A stretch of DNA of 64,000 nt from Flammulina velutipes. Taxonomy: Eukaryota > Basidiomycota > Agaricomycetes > Agaricales > Physalacriaceae. A program made the position numbers and the translations under genes. The notes below the pieces were generated by a model that saw only the letters and a program-made list of their open reading frames with translations, did no database searches and was not told the origin of the DNA. The stretch lies in the NCBI GenBank assembly GCA_011800155.1, contig CM022376.1, positions 186,001 through 250,000 of the forward strand, written 5' to 3'. Shown one piece after another: positions 11,433 to 22,446 of the stretch (its first letter is position 1; each line of letters starts with the position of its first letter).

Positions 11433-12369
11433 TCAGAACTTAGGATAACTAATTTCACCACGACGCTTCTCCACCGCTTCTTGAGCGAACCGCCAAATGT
11501 ATTCGTCTTCCCTTTCTCTCCAAAGGTATCCCCACCCATCTTTCGTATCGAAGTGTCTCAAGCCAACTCCGTCAATCGGTATACCCGGGCGGCCTTCCAA
11601 ATCGTACGACACAAATACGACCCTTCCGTCAATGCCCTTCACATCCTGGCCGAGGCTCCTTGCCTGTTCCTCGTCATGAACTGCCCATATTTGTATCGCC
11701 AGCATCTCCAGTGTTGGTGGCAAAATGCTAACGATCGCCGAGATGAGGTCGAAGTCTGCTGGGTAAGAAAGCACTGCCCAGCAGACATGCGTGAGGGCAG
11801 GGCAGCGAGCGAAGACGTCTTCCCACAGCTCGAGGATCCCGCTCAGTGGAAACCAGGAGAACATGTTGCTGTCCAGGGCGAGATGCGTGAGGGTTGGAGG
11901 GAGGTTGTGGAGGTAGTACTGGGCGTCCACCGCGTTGCCCGCCAACGTGAGGTAGCGTAGGTTCGTCATGCTGAAGTCATATTTCCTTCCAAGGCTGCGA
12001 AGCACAAGTCGTTCCACTCCGGTGCAGGTGCTCAGTACAAGCGAAGCGTCCTCGCTCGTCGTTTCGCAGCCGTCAATGAACAGGGACTTGACATAACGCT
12101 GGAAAGAGCCTGAATCACTCCGCGTGCGAATGGTGCGCGCGAAATTCTGAGCCTGAGGGCGTTTCCGAAGGACAACTTGTCGGTATACGATGGGCTTTAT
12201 CCTAAATACTCTTGAACACCGGAATGAAGATGGTAGAGCAAGCAACATACCATGCGTGGACGAACGACGAGACCTGAAGACAGCGAACTGCCGTCGTGTC
12301 GTCGGAGTGGGCCGCGTCCTCAAAAATGCGTCTAGCCACATCGAGAGGTAGCTCAGCAAAGGGAGACAT
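11433..12369 (-). CDS. F-box-like protein with leucine-rich C-terminal region
   Basis: Likely substrate adaptor of an SCF ubiquitin ligase, judged from the F-box only. Two exons (12369-12251, 12201-11433) separated by a 49-nt intron give 295 residues. The N-terminus carries an F-box-like block, FAELPLDVARRIFEDAA, followed by VRCLQVSSFVHAW. The remainder shows leucine-rich, repeat-like segments such as VLRSLGRKYDFSMTNLRYLTL and LPPTLTHLALDSNMF. This resembles the very large and fast-evolving F-box families of Agaricomycetes. The chosen ATG puts the F-box at residue 2. The target is unknown. Confidence 0.7.
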
Positions 12370-13103
12370 CCAGTAGTGCTGTAAGGAAAGTTCAATGCTG
12401 CTGTCGACGGACAACGAAACACACGTACTGCCATGTTCAAACACTAGTTCCGTGGGGGTTGAGGAGAAAAGAACGCGTTGGTATAAAGGAGAGACGGAGA
12501 ATGACGACAGATATACATTATTGGCGGGCGGCGACAGTGGGTCCATGGCACCTGAGTCAGCCCTGGGTAACCAAACATACCCATCGGACACGTGTTGAGA
12601 GTACGATTGAACAGAGGAGCCAATGGGAGGTATGCAGCGTTTATCAGGTGCTTGGGGATACCAATATTTAGCAAGTCAAGTCGCGCGAACGCGAGATCGG
12701 ATGAGAAGACTGAGCAAAGTAAACATTCCCATGGTCTGCTTCTTGATGGATGCTTAAGGTCAGGTTAGGGTCGAATCAGGGAGGGCCACTAGACGCGACG
12801 ACCGTCACGCACAACTCCGAATTCCAAATTACCGCGTTTCAGAGGCGACGCGCTGAATCCCGGTGCACGAGAGACGCGTGTTGACTGCGCCACTCAAGGT
12901 AATTCTCTTCCACCATCTCGGCCCGGCCAAGCGCACCGGTTCATCAGATGCCGAACGGAGCGGAATCTAAATCACGCCCTAAAACTGAAAGAACTTTCCT
13001 CAGTTGAATTCATTCTCACACTGGTTCCCCTCAATCACCGCGTCTTGTACTTCTCCGTCTTCATTGAATATGTCACAGGCATTTCACACTTCCTCTACAT
13101 CTG
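12370..13103. other. Divergent intergenic region
   Basis: About 730 nt between the minus-strand F-box gene and the plus-strand surface-protein gene, holding both promoters. No further gene is supported. Confidence 0.45.
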
Positions 13104-14286
13104 ATGTGCTCGAGGCAGATGACTCTTACTCTCACTGCATGCCTTGCCTTGATGCGATTGATTCTACTAGCCGCGGTGCCCAACCTCCTCGTCACCAATG
13201 TGGTCGCCCAAGTTAGGCATGCGCTATGCACCGACCCTTCCTTCTCCTGGGTTTGTAAGGTCGCTACATCGCCACACGTTTCTGACCTAATACAGGCGTT
13301 TAACTCCCTCGAGGAAAGCCCTTGTCAGATCGGCGAGCAGCTAGGGAAAGCATGTGGCGACGACAGTGAGTCCATAGTATGTGTATGATGATTATTCTGT
13401 CAAGTCTAGCATCTTCATAGATTTCAACATCCCACCGGCCTCACAAAATTCCAATTACATTGGTATCGGAGCTACGTTCGCAACAGAATGCGTATGCAAC
13501 ACGGTGTACTACTCCCTGCTTAACGTATGTGCCGCATGTCAGGGTGCGGGAGTATCAGTGTAAGCTACTGTGTTTGCTGCAGTTCGATATATAACACCTA
13601 TACCGCTAATCGTATCCCAGATGGCAAGAATGGAGCCGAAACTGTACCCTCGCCTACGATGCCAGGTTCCCTCGTTCTATCCCCAATGACACTGCTGTAC
13701 CCCACTACGCCTATAATGCCCTCTTTCGCAATGGAACATTCAACTTTGCGGCTGCCATCCGAGATACAGGTACGTCGTACGAGTACAATAAGCGCGGATC
13801 CTAACAATTTTGGAAGACCCGGAAGTAACCTCTGAAACGGAACCTACGACCACGAGCACCTCAGTCCCATCTTCCACCTCGTCATCCCAGGACGACGGAG
13901 GTTCATCGAATACTGGTGCCATCGCGGGAGGCGTTGTGGGGGGCGGCATTGGCCTTGCCATCCTCATCGGAGGCGTTATCCTCTTCGTCATCCGTCGGCG
14001 CCTGAATAAATCTACGCCGAACGATATGCCCATCGACGAAATGGGTGCTGTTCATCCATTCGATCTCACCTCGTCCCCGGCCCCTCCAAAGACATACGTG
14101 AGTCCTGGTCACAAGACGAAGACGAATAATCTATACGAACTGATGCCATCTGAAGGATCCAAAGGATCCTTCTACCTTTCCTTCATCAATCGGCCATACA
14201 TCGGTGGGTGGCGACCATGCCAATGGATCGTATGGAAGACATTCGCCTGCCTTCGGTGCGCAAAACACGTACAGAGGAGTACCTGA
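13104..14286 (+). CDS. Single-pass membrane protein with Cys-rich ectodomain
   Basis: Predicted type I surface protein of unknown function. Five exons (13104-13211, 13296-13365, 13421-13559, 13621-13769, 13817-14286) join in frame to 311 residues. A signal peptide covers about residues 6-34, and the ATG at 13119 is an alternative start. The ectodomain has six or more Cys, including CVCNTVYYSLLNVCAACQ followed by WQEWSRNC. Next come a Ser/Thr-rich stalk, a Gly-rich membrane helix (AIAGGVVGGGIGLAILIGG, about residues 190-215) with a basic RRR stop-transfer, and a cytoplasmic tail. This C-x-C...C-x2-C-Q...W-x2-W layout recurs in Agaricomycete genomes as an uncharacterised family. The last residues of the tail may belong to an unrecognised intron. 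Confidence 0.78.
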
Positions 14287-16189
14287 GCTGTGAAGTCAAA
14301 TCAACTTCCTTGTTTAACCTAGAAGCAAGATGATTTTCCACGACCTGGCTTCCTCCCTCTCACTCGCACGTAGAAGAAAATTGAGCGGCGACTCGTCAAC
14401 GTACTGATCCACTGATAAGCAGTTCGCAAATTCCGAATCTTCAGCGCTAAGTTCTTGGCGTCATGGTTTACGTCCTGTTCGTTATGGTTGGCGATTGGCG
14501 ATAACAGTATCAACGATCTTATAGATGTTTTGCCTCCATTATTTACTCCGCCCGAGTTCGCCCTCTCAGGTATCCTACTTACCATCATTTCCTGTTAAAG
14601 TCTGTCATCATTAGCACGAGTTTGCTTTCGTCACAACACAGGTAATACACCATCACCATTAGCAATGGTTTCAGTCAAAGAGGTCTAGGATACGACCTTC
14701 GAGATTGTATATGTACCATCATGGAATGAAATGTGCTGCTCATATGTCTGCTACGACGGTACATAGCATCCCCGTCCGTCATCATAGATTCCTGAACAGC
14801 TTGTGATTTGTAGACCGCCCAAGCTTGCTATTAACATTGGTTCTTCCTTGAAGTTAAACACTTCCCGAAACTATGCATAACGAGTCTCCTGGCAGTGGTA
14901 CTATCTTGAGACGGGATGTGCAACAGGACCAGAAGTGCAACAAAACCAAATAAAACTGCTCTACAGCTGCGGCATCCACACGAGGGAGCTTGAGATATTT
15001 TACAGTATTCCGTGTGAGTATACTCAAAGTGTCGCTTGGCTTCAACGAGTCCTAGAATATGGGGAAAATATTCTACGTTTCCGACAGAGTAAAATGAGTG
15101 ACACAGCGTGACTGATGGATATGCGAAATATTGGTGAGGTCACATCAGTCACTGTTGCACTCCTCTGCCGAAAATAATGGCTCGTTTCACGACGCACTCC
15201 CACAAACACCGTGCCTCCTAAAAATCTGAGAGCTCACATACATGATTGTGAGCATCTGAACATTCCGAAAACCAATTTTGGGACGATTTGAACAGGTAAT
15301 AAGCAATAGGGAGCCGGCGGAAGGCTTTGTTGCACATCGCGTCTCAAGATAGTAAGGGCGGACATTTCAACATCGTTTGAGAGGCGGGGCAGAAGAGTAC
15401 AGCAACCATATGCTGTGCCGTGACTACTACACATTTCCAGACAGCAATAATCCAGGCCGGTACTTGGTGGTATGTATAGCAACAGGAACAGCCTGACGGT
15501 AGCATTGGTAGTATGAGAGGAAGAAACTTCAAAGTTTACAACACTCGAAATTGATGGTAAAGCGTGATAGAATATAGACTTAATCGTAATCTGCCGTAGA
15601 GTTCTTCTTATAGTCATACACTCGTAAGGTCCTTACAGCGCGCGGCTATACTCATCTCGGACGTTGCATTTCCCTCACTAATCCTACAGCTTTTCCATAG
15701 GCTCACACCAGAGGACTGTGCTCCTAACGACCTTCGCGGATGACATAATGTCACATCACCAGTGCGCGCCTCACACATCTTTAGTAACAACACCGCGAAA
15801 CGCCACGCGAACGGGTAGGTAAATCGTCAACAGTCTTCTGATCCAGTACTAGCTATGCAGCGCGTCGCACGACGGTGGCGATACTATGCAAGTGTCTAGC
15901 AAGGATAGTGGCTGTTTCGCAATACTGTACGTATCACTTCGCAAGATGGTCCTGTGTCCGTTTGGCCGTGGCCTCAGCCCTATATGGCAATGCTGACATC
16001 AACCGTACAGTGAATAGGAATCACATAGCGGCGAGAAAGGTTTAAAGAGCAGTCTGGATGACTTGGACTTTAGTATCTCCCCAGTGCAATCATTTCTGTC
16101 TTACGCAGGTTAGTCTTTCTTGGCCGGTGATTTGTCCAGTCTTACAAGTGATTATTAGGTCGTAAAGTCTTTGAAATCACTCTCTTAAA
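14287..16189. other. Long gene-poor tract
   Basis: About 1.9 kb without a supported gene. The longest open frames (minus-strand 14319-14588 and 15234-15617) lack family signals, have no coherent intron structure and show no secretion or domain features. Confidence 0.45.
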
Positions 16190-17525
16190 ATGGTCACCTT
16201 CACGTCTTCTTTCCGTGCAATTCTTCTCGGTGCTGTCGTTCTCGGACTGTCTGCCAACGCTGCCCCCAGCCCTGGACCTGGCTCCCCCGGTTCTACAACA
16301 TCTAGTGCTTCAAGCACAGGATATTCAGTAGAAACGCCGGACGGGGTAAGATTTCACTCTAATCACCACGTTTCACGCTGTGCTAAAATACCTTTAGATC
16401 TGTGAGGCAAACAGTGCTTCTCCTCAGAGGTTTAGAAACAAAGAATTCCTCGATAAATTCCCCGAGTTCAAGAACCTCGGATCGGGATCGTCGGTCAATC
16501 GCCGGGCGGGTGGTGACGGATTCGATGCCGCTAACCGTCCAGATCCTAGAACTACTATCACCTTGTTCCATGGCACGCTGCCCAAGTACGCTGCCCCACT
16601 GTACAATGGCATCCAGATCTTCCCCAATCCGGGTGATTTGTCACGCAACGGTAATTACAGTATTTGTCGTCTCGGAATAGTCGTTGACGAGGAATGTTAC
16701 AGGTGGTTTCTATCTCACGAACTCGTTGAGAGCTGCAGCCCAGTGGGGTTGCCACGGAAAGGGACAATCTGTTCCACAAACCGCTGTATTCGGTATGTTC
16801 CTTTAGATTTCAAGTGTCAGCAAGTACACCTAATCAATGACTATCCTACAGAATTTGTTTGGGATGGAACCCAGTATGTGCATACTACGACGATATTTTC
16901 ACCCAACTAACATGTTTTAGGAAGGATTTAAAGATTCTATCGTACGGCGAAGAGGGGTTAGCAAGTGACGAGGAATACAAAGCCGTAAGCGTGACCGATG
17001 CCGTCGCTGTGGATCAATGCTCACCGTTCCTCCGTTCAGTTCTGCGCAGCCAATTATTGTCCTGATACTGTTCGACAACCTGAATCTATCCAACAAATTG
17101 AAAAGGAGAAATATGATATGATTGCCGGGTAAGCGGATTTTTCTGAGCCACTAGAGGACGCATATTAACGTGTTTATATAGGCCAATGATGGCTGTCGAC
17201 AGTGCGTTATTGCTCGTTTTCCTCATTGATATAATTACTGATAGATATCCTAGGCATCACCAGCGGATTTTATCAATACGGACTTCTCAATATCGACAAG
17301 ACAAAGGAGCCGTACTTGACAAGGACGGGCTACCACCTCTTGGACTGTGAAAAATTCCCCAAGGGTGAGATAGGAACCCACGACACTCAAGGTCCCGTTG
17401 CCGAATTCTCGGATGCGGAGAAGAAGTCTGTTGGTCTGACGGGCAGTAACTCATTCACGAAGAAACCGACATGGAAGGGAGATGACAAGATCGAATTGGG
17501 GGCAAGGCCAGACATGAGTGCTTAG
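16190..17525 (+). CDS. Secreted protein with ADP-ribosyltransferase-like signature
   Basis: Eight exons (16190-16345, 16398-16650, 16703-16792, 16852-16873, 16921-16984, 17040-17128, 17182-17201, 17245-17525) join in frame to 324 residues. A signal peptide covers about residues 1-26 (hydrophobic AILLGAVVLGL, then AAPSPGPG). The middle of the protein matches the ADP-ribosyltransferase fold pattern: His in LFHGT, a following strand with NGIQ, Tyr in GGFYLT, an Ala/Trp helix, and Glu in a VFEF strand. Together these form an H-Y-E triad, as in the PARP/diphtheria-like class and DUF3990-type domains. The C-terminal third, with several Cys, is unrecognised. Enzymatic activity and target are not shown by the sequence. 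It could act in defence, competition or host interaction, or be inactive. It lies between two other surface-protein genes. Confidence 0.6.
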
Positions 17526-17975
17526 AGAGAATGCGGATAATTAATTACAAGAGTAATACTCACAATAATCACGGGCAGCCTGATCATTCTGGCTGTCCTT
17601 CTTCCATTGCCAATCTTCCCATCCAAGCTTCCAAACGACTTGGATAGTGTGAACCATGACACGAGAAGAAATTCTCTTGGAATGGTACCGGTGCAACGAG
17701 TTTCGAGCATGATAAAGCCAAAGACGAATGATGATGATAGTCTCCTCCTGTTTCCTCCTGCAAACGCGGGAATCCAACTGAGTCCGCCCATTTTACCGTC
17801 AAGTACCTCGTAGTGCGCCTGCGCCACAACCCACTAGAGTATGCACGGAAGAAGATACCAATCTGGTGTCAAGAAGCGTATGGTAACTGGGATGTAATGG
17901 ATGGGTCTCTCAAATTCTTGGGCAGTCAGGTTGAACCCGCCGGAGAGAACGGAAGAATCGTCGGCGCGGTTTAGA
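17526..17975 (+). other. Unassigned open frame beside the inverted repeat
   Basis: From about 17735 to the TAG at 17972-17974 one plus-strand frame stays open for about 80 codons and reads as plausible protein (FTVKYLVVRLRHNPLEY, then EAYGNWDVMDGSLKFLG). It has no start codon of its own and I do not recognise it. The minus strand over 17541-17829 is also open. It may be a last exon, a gene fragment or part of a mobile element, because its stop lies two bases before the left arm of the inverted repeat. Confidence 0.3.
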
Positions 17976-18435
17976 CTGGTGCAGAGGGAGGGGAAGAGGC
18001 GTTCCATCTATCAAAATATATTGATGATCCGAATGATGGCCGCCGGTCCGGTCATTGCGTCGTGGCGCAACTTTCCTTAAAACAATTCAAATATCTGTGG
18101 GCTCGAGCCAATAGCTATCTAGACTGACTTTATCTGATACATAGTACTGAGTAAGCAGTTGAACCCGCCACCAGTTAGCCTTTGGAAGAAATCTAATGGC
18201 TTACGACCATTACCGTAAGAAACGGGACGGAAAAGCACTCTTAAGCTCGATAGAGCTTTTTAATAGTCTAACTTGGAGGTATGCTTCAACGCTAGGATCT
18301 TTAGTGGATACAGAGAGTGACAAGAACGCCAACGGTTGAAATACCCCGTGATCTGCCGGAGCGAGGCCATCACTCGGATCATCAAAATATTTTGATAGAG
18401 GGACCTACGCCTCTTACCCCCTCCCTCTGCACCAG
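17976..18435. repeat. Foldback / MITE-like element with ~80-bp inverted repeats
   Basis: The left arm (17976-18051) and the right arm (18356-18435) are near-perfect reverse complements of each other. Both carry CTGGTGCAGAGGGAGGGG at the outer end, then AAGAGGCGT, then CTATCAAAATAT.TTGATGATCC and GATGGCC towards the inside. They differ by a few substitutions and small indels. The arms enclose about 300 nt with no coding signal, giving an element of about 460 bp. No clear target-site duplication is visible, so the exact ends and the class (non-autonomous DNA transposon or simple inverted duplication) are open. Confidence 0.65.
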
Positions 18436-18795
18436 GCTCTATTTAAGTGAGTTCCAACGAACGTTTTCGAGCAGGGATCTCCAAACTAGGCGCGGTTTCT
18501 TGACGCGTCACGAATCACGTGATCGGATTGTTCGCTTGCTTGCGCGAAACCATCACCATCGAAGGGTTCGAGCTCTGGACGACGTAGACCTCAGTCTGCT
18601 CGCATTTTCTAACCAAGCGGAAAATCCATGTGACAATAATCAGTATTGACCTGGCCCGGATTTTGTCGTCTCACGGTCGTAGCGATCCGTATCAGTTGTA
18701 CCCACTTTGCTTCTTGCACCTCACCACCATTCCCGACTCTGAGTCTACTAGCACCTGAGCTTCGAAGCTCTCCACACGTTCTTTCCTTTGCATAA
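18436..18795. other. Intergenic region before the GPI-protein gene
   Basis: About 360 nt between the inverted-repeat element and the ATG at 18796. No separate gene is supported. The last 100 nt are pyrimidine-rich, as expected for a fungal 5' UTR. Confidence 0.45.
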
Positions 18796-19596
18796 ATGCT
18801 CCTTTTGTTCGCATTCTGTCTTTTCCTCGGGATCATTGGGGCGTATGCGCAGCAAAACATCACTGTCAACGCCACAGATTCGTCCATTTCGGTAAAAGTT
18901 TTCTTTTCAACAGCGCGTCTTACTCATAGCTTTAATAGCTTGAAAATACCTCTATATTCTCCGAATGTGTCTACAACTCTAACGGGACGATTTCGACCGA
19001 TCTGGCGACGTGCCGTTCTCTCTTCCCTTCGGGGTGTGCGGGCTCGTTCGCTTTGAGTCAAAGCGAAAACGCTACCGCATCTTTCAAATTCAACGGTATA
19101 ACCCACTTGCTTCCCCTCTCCCAGCGCTAATGAATTCCCTCAACATTGCCAGGATCTGCAATCTACCTGAACTCCATCAAGTTCGCTTTCGACACGACGT
19201 ACGCCATCACGTTAGACGGCAAAACAACCGAAGTCAACTCTACGTCCACGTCTATCTTCGGTGTATGCTCCGTGCTCTGGTCGGAGACAGGACTTGATCC
19301 TGCAGTTGAGCACGAAGTTCATGTGGCGACCCAAGGAGCCTTGCCTCTTGGCTCTACCATCGACATCGATGATATTGGCCCAATAGACCTCTTTGGACTT
19401 GTTAGCTTTGTGTACGTTCTCCTGAAATCGAAGGTTTATCAAAGTGCTGATAATACTTTAACATAGGTACACATCCGCAGAGGGATCGACTACCAATTCG
19501 TCACAGACGACCCAGTCAGATAACGGCGCTTTGAAGAACGTGCGGGATTCCTCAATTTTCCCACTAGTACTCGGGATATCTTTCGTTCTGTTTTGA
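18796..19596 (+). CDS. GPI-anchored surface protein, jelly-roll-like family
   Basis: Four exons (18796-18891, 18939-19095, 19153-19411, 19467-19596) join in frame to 213 residues. A signal peptide (LLLFAFCLFLGIIGAYA) leads into an N-glycosylation-rich domain (NITVNATDSSIS; many N-x-S/T sites). The core, with ATASFKFNGSAIYL, YAITLDGKT and LWSETGLDPAVEHEVHV, matches a beta-rich family often repeated in Agaricomycete membrane proteins, where a related domain precedes a transmembrane helix. Here the protein ends in a Ser/Thr linker and a short hydrophobic tail (IFPLVLGISFVLF) with no residues after it, which is typical of a GPI attachment signal. The function is unknown; carbohydrate binding is a guess from the fold type. 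Confidence 0.7.
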
Positions 19597-19636
19597 TGGT
19601 TGGGAGCGTTGAGAACTGAGAGGTTATCACATTTCT

Positions 19637-21545
19637 CTACACTAATTTCAACGGTGGTTCTATCAGCGCTTCATGCATGGTATATTTAGGATCGGACCAA
19701 GGAATCCTCCATCGCACCAACCAAAACTTGAGCCTATCCTCCACACTCCCGCTCTCATTCGGCCATACCACAACCTCCAACAAACGCGGAGTCTGGCTGT
19801 GATCAAACGTAACGACGATATGCTCCGGCTTGGTCAGAGGGTTTTCCCTCAGAAGCTTCACCCGCGAGTTGGTAATGTATCTCGAGTTGTTGTTGATCTC
19901 TTCTTGGACGAATGCCGTGACGAAGTCGTTATCCTTGGCTGGTAGCGCTTCCGGTTCGCCTTCTGTTAAGGAAGGTAGGGATCAGCGGGAGGACAGTCAA
20001 AGAAATTGACACGATTCTTACTTTGTCTGCGGTCCAGGGCACTCAAGCAGGCTGCGCGGTGAGCTGACCAGGCTTTGCGTTGACATGAGGATGAACAGTA
20101 AACCTCCAGAAGACATCCGCTACATTTCTTGCGAGCTTTTTTGATGCTGTCGCACTATAAAAGAATGAGCACGACGATATCGACACGAAGAGATTCTTAC
20201 CTTGGAATTGCCACACTGAGGTCGACTCAGCGTCAAGGCGTATTCGCACTTAAAGTTGTATAGGCGCACAGCCGTCTCCTTCAATCGACACCATGCGTCA
20301 CGAAGCTCATACTTTCCATCCCTCATCGCGTTCATGATATACGACTCCTTTTTCGATCCATCCACTGCCCGTAAGAAAGCATAGACACGTCGAAGCACCG
20401 AGCGGTGCACGAGGTTCATAGTGAGGTTTTCGATAAGCCCCATTGTGCGTAATCCGAACATGTTGTTCCCCTGTTTGAATTCCTCAAGCGAATCGGCGGG
20501 TCGCACGATGAAGAGCTGCATCAGGCGGGAGTCAAGCGCCTCGGGCAGGCGGGTTGGGTCGGCAGCGAGGTTCGATTCCAGCGAGCTCAGCACCATCATC
20601 ATGTACTGGTGGTACAACGAGCGTCCAACACGCTCCCTATGAAAAGTCATGTCCTCGAAGAACCCACAAGTGACTGAGGTTATCCCGAGCCCTAAAAATC
20701 GGCGTCGGAATTTCGTCGAATGGGTGACTGCGCAGGTAACGAAGGTGAGGGCGCCGGTGGTGATCAGACCAGGATACGTATAAACGTCTCCGGGGAAGAC
20801 TAGGTGTCCGCGAACGCGTTCAAAGCACCGCACTATCGTGTCCTCGGGGGTCTTATCCAGCGCCTGGCAGAACGCGGCCTTGGAGGCGGTACGGGTGGGG
20901 AATTCTAGAAACTGGTGGAGGACCCTCATGGTGCTTCGTTCGAGGCTGTCTGTACCCCCCATGAAGTCCGCGTGCAGTTTGACCCAGACGTCAGCCACTG
21001 AGGCGACAAATTGTGCTTCGGTGTATACGGGATACTTCAACGTCACCATGTACTGCTCTATCACGGTGAAGAGCTCGCGAGCTGTTGGGCCCATTTCGGG
21101 CGGGTAGGATTCGTGCCGGGCGAGGATGAGGCTGAAAAAGGTCATTGACCATTGTTTTAAGTGTGACCATAGCTGCGTGAATTGGAGTGCGGATTGGAGG
21201 GGTGATTGGACGATGCATCGTCTGAAGGATCGGAGGAGATTCTCAGAGAAGTTGAGGGGGGAGGGGGATATGTCGTCGGGGGTGGGCAAGGTGGAGAAGT
21301 AATCTTTTAGGACGTTGATGAGCTTTGGGCCGTCGCCTTGTTTCGTTCGGGTCATCTCGTCGAGTAAGCTCTACATTTGAACGTTTTAGTGAGTAAGGAC
21401 GCGGATGGGAGAGGAGAGTTACCACAGCTGTTGAGTAAGACATCTTGCTTTGTCCTGCGTGAACGTCGCGTCCAAGTCGCGTCAGGGCTTCTTTCGAACG
21501 ACGGATCACAGGGTCATTTCGGCATTCTCCATACGTCGACAACAT
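19637..21545 (-). CDS. MYND-type zinc-finger protein
   Basis: Four exons (21545-21423, 21370-20201, 20154-20022, 19962-19637) join in frame to 583 residues. The first 400 residues are helical with no named domain. At about residues 425-475 lies a MYND finger: CGNSKC, then KKCSGC, then YCSSSCQRKAWSAHRAAC. This gives the Cys/His spacing of the family, with the conserved Trp. A further domain of about 110 residues follows, ending in PPLKLV and a stop. MYND fingers bind proline-rich peptides and are common in large, poorly known Agaricomycete families. There is no SET domain, so this is not a lysine methyltransferase. The only upstream ATG in frame before the first exon's conserved part is at 21545; later Met codons are alternatives. 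Confidence 0.82.
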
Positions 21546-22446
21546 GGACACCCATAGTTAGAACAACCTACAAGGTAGGTTGGAGGGAGCTTGGCAATAA
21601 TCTATAAGATGATCTCATAACGATCTTGATGGCAGAATACTCGATACTATCCAAGACACCAGTTCGAAAGTCGAATCACGAATCTCGGACAAGTCGAAAG
21701 TTAACACAGACTCCCCGTAACGTCCAATAGTGCCACCGCAAGCTTTCAGTCGAGCTTGATCTGTATAGACGTACGTTATTCTGAGAGACGAATAAGCTTA
21801 CAGAACGCTTGAAGAAACAAATTCGATCCAATGTGGCGTGTGATTCCTTCTCACGTGGTCGAGTTGCACTGACACCGAGTTTGACAGTCACCATGCCTTC
21901 AATCACTCACGCTCGTCTCTCACTAACAGTACACTAACTGACAGCATCTTCACATCGATACCGATGCTGCCCGCGAGTGCCATCACAGCGCAGGGCCAAC
22001 GCCGCACTCGTAGGATACCTACCAACAACTTTCTCCTTGTCGTCGCTTCGTCTCCTTCAACGAACTTACTGCCCTGGTTCCGTCTTTTAATCTCTCTTTG
22101 TGACTTACGCATCTGGTAATGTTCTGGTGGCAATCTATAGTGATATTCGACAAATATGACACTTGTCCTCGCTCTCTCCTTCTCTCACACTCTCCACAGA
22201 GAATTATCTGTACCATGAACTCCATGCTACAGACGCCATCACCTCCCCGGTCTAATCCCCACCTGATGATCAAGTCGTCTCTCCCATTCCAGCTCAGTAC
22301 GCGCGTTTTGATGCTACGTCCCATGACGAGTGGATCAAAGCAAATCTCGAAGTAATCGCCGATATATGTATAAAGCTTTCTCTTCGTTGTAATGGGCACT
22401 TACATCCAACCCTACACTCCTTTTCTTCTAATATACCCCACCCAAG
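21546..22446. other. Divergent intergenic region
   Basis: About 900 nt between the MYND gene and the seven-helix gene. Several minus-strand frames (21676-21906, 21903-22133, 22019-22399) are open but show no domain, signal or coherent introns. The region probably holds both promoters. Confidence 0.45.

Noticed and set aside
14144..14171. Palindrome GAAGGATCC-AAA-GGATCCTTC
   Set aside because: It lies inside the last exon of the Cys-rich surface-protein gene, where it reads as coding sequence; there is no sign of a regulatory role.
15234..15617. 127-codon minus-strand frame in the gene-poor tract
   Set aside because: No start context, signal peptide or domain, and a second frame on the same strand is also open; no coherent exon structure.
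22019..22399. 126-codon minus-strand frame upstream of the seven-helix gene
   Set aside because: Its sequence is low in ordered features, and it occupies the likely promoter of the plus-strand gene.
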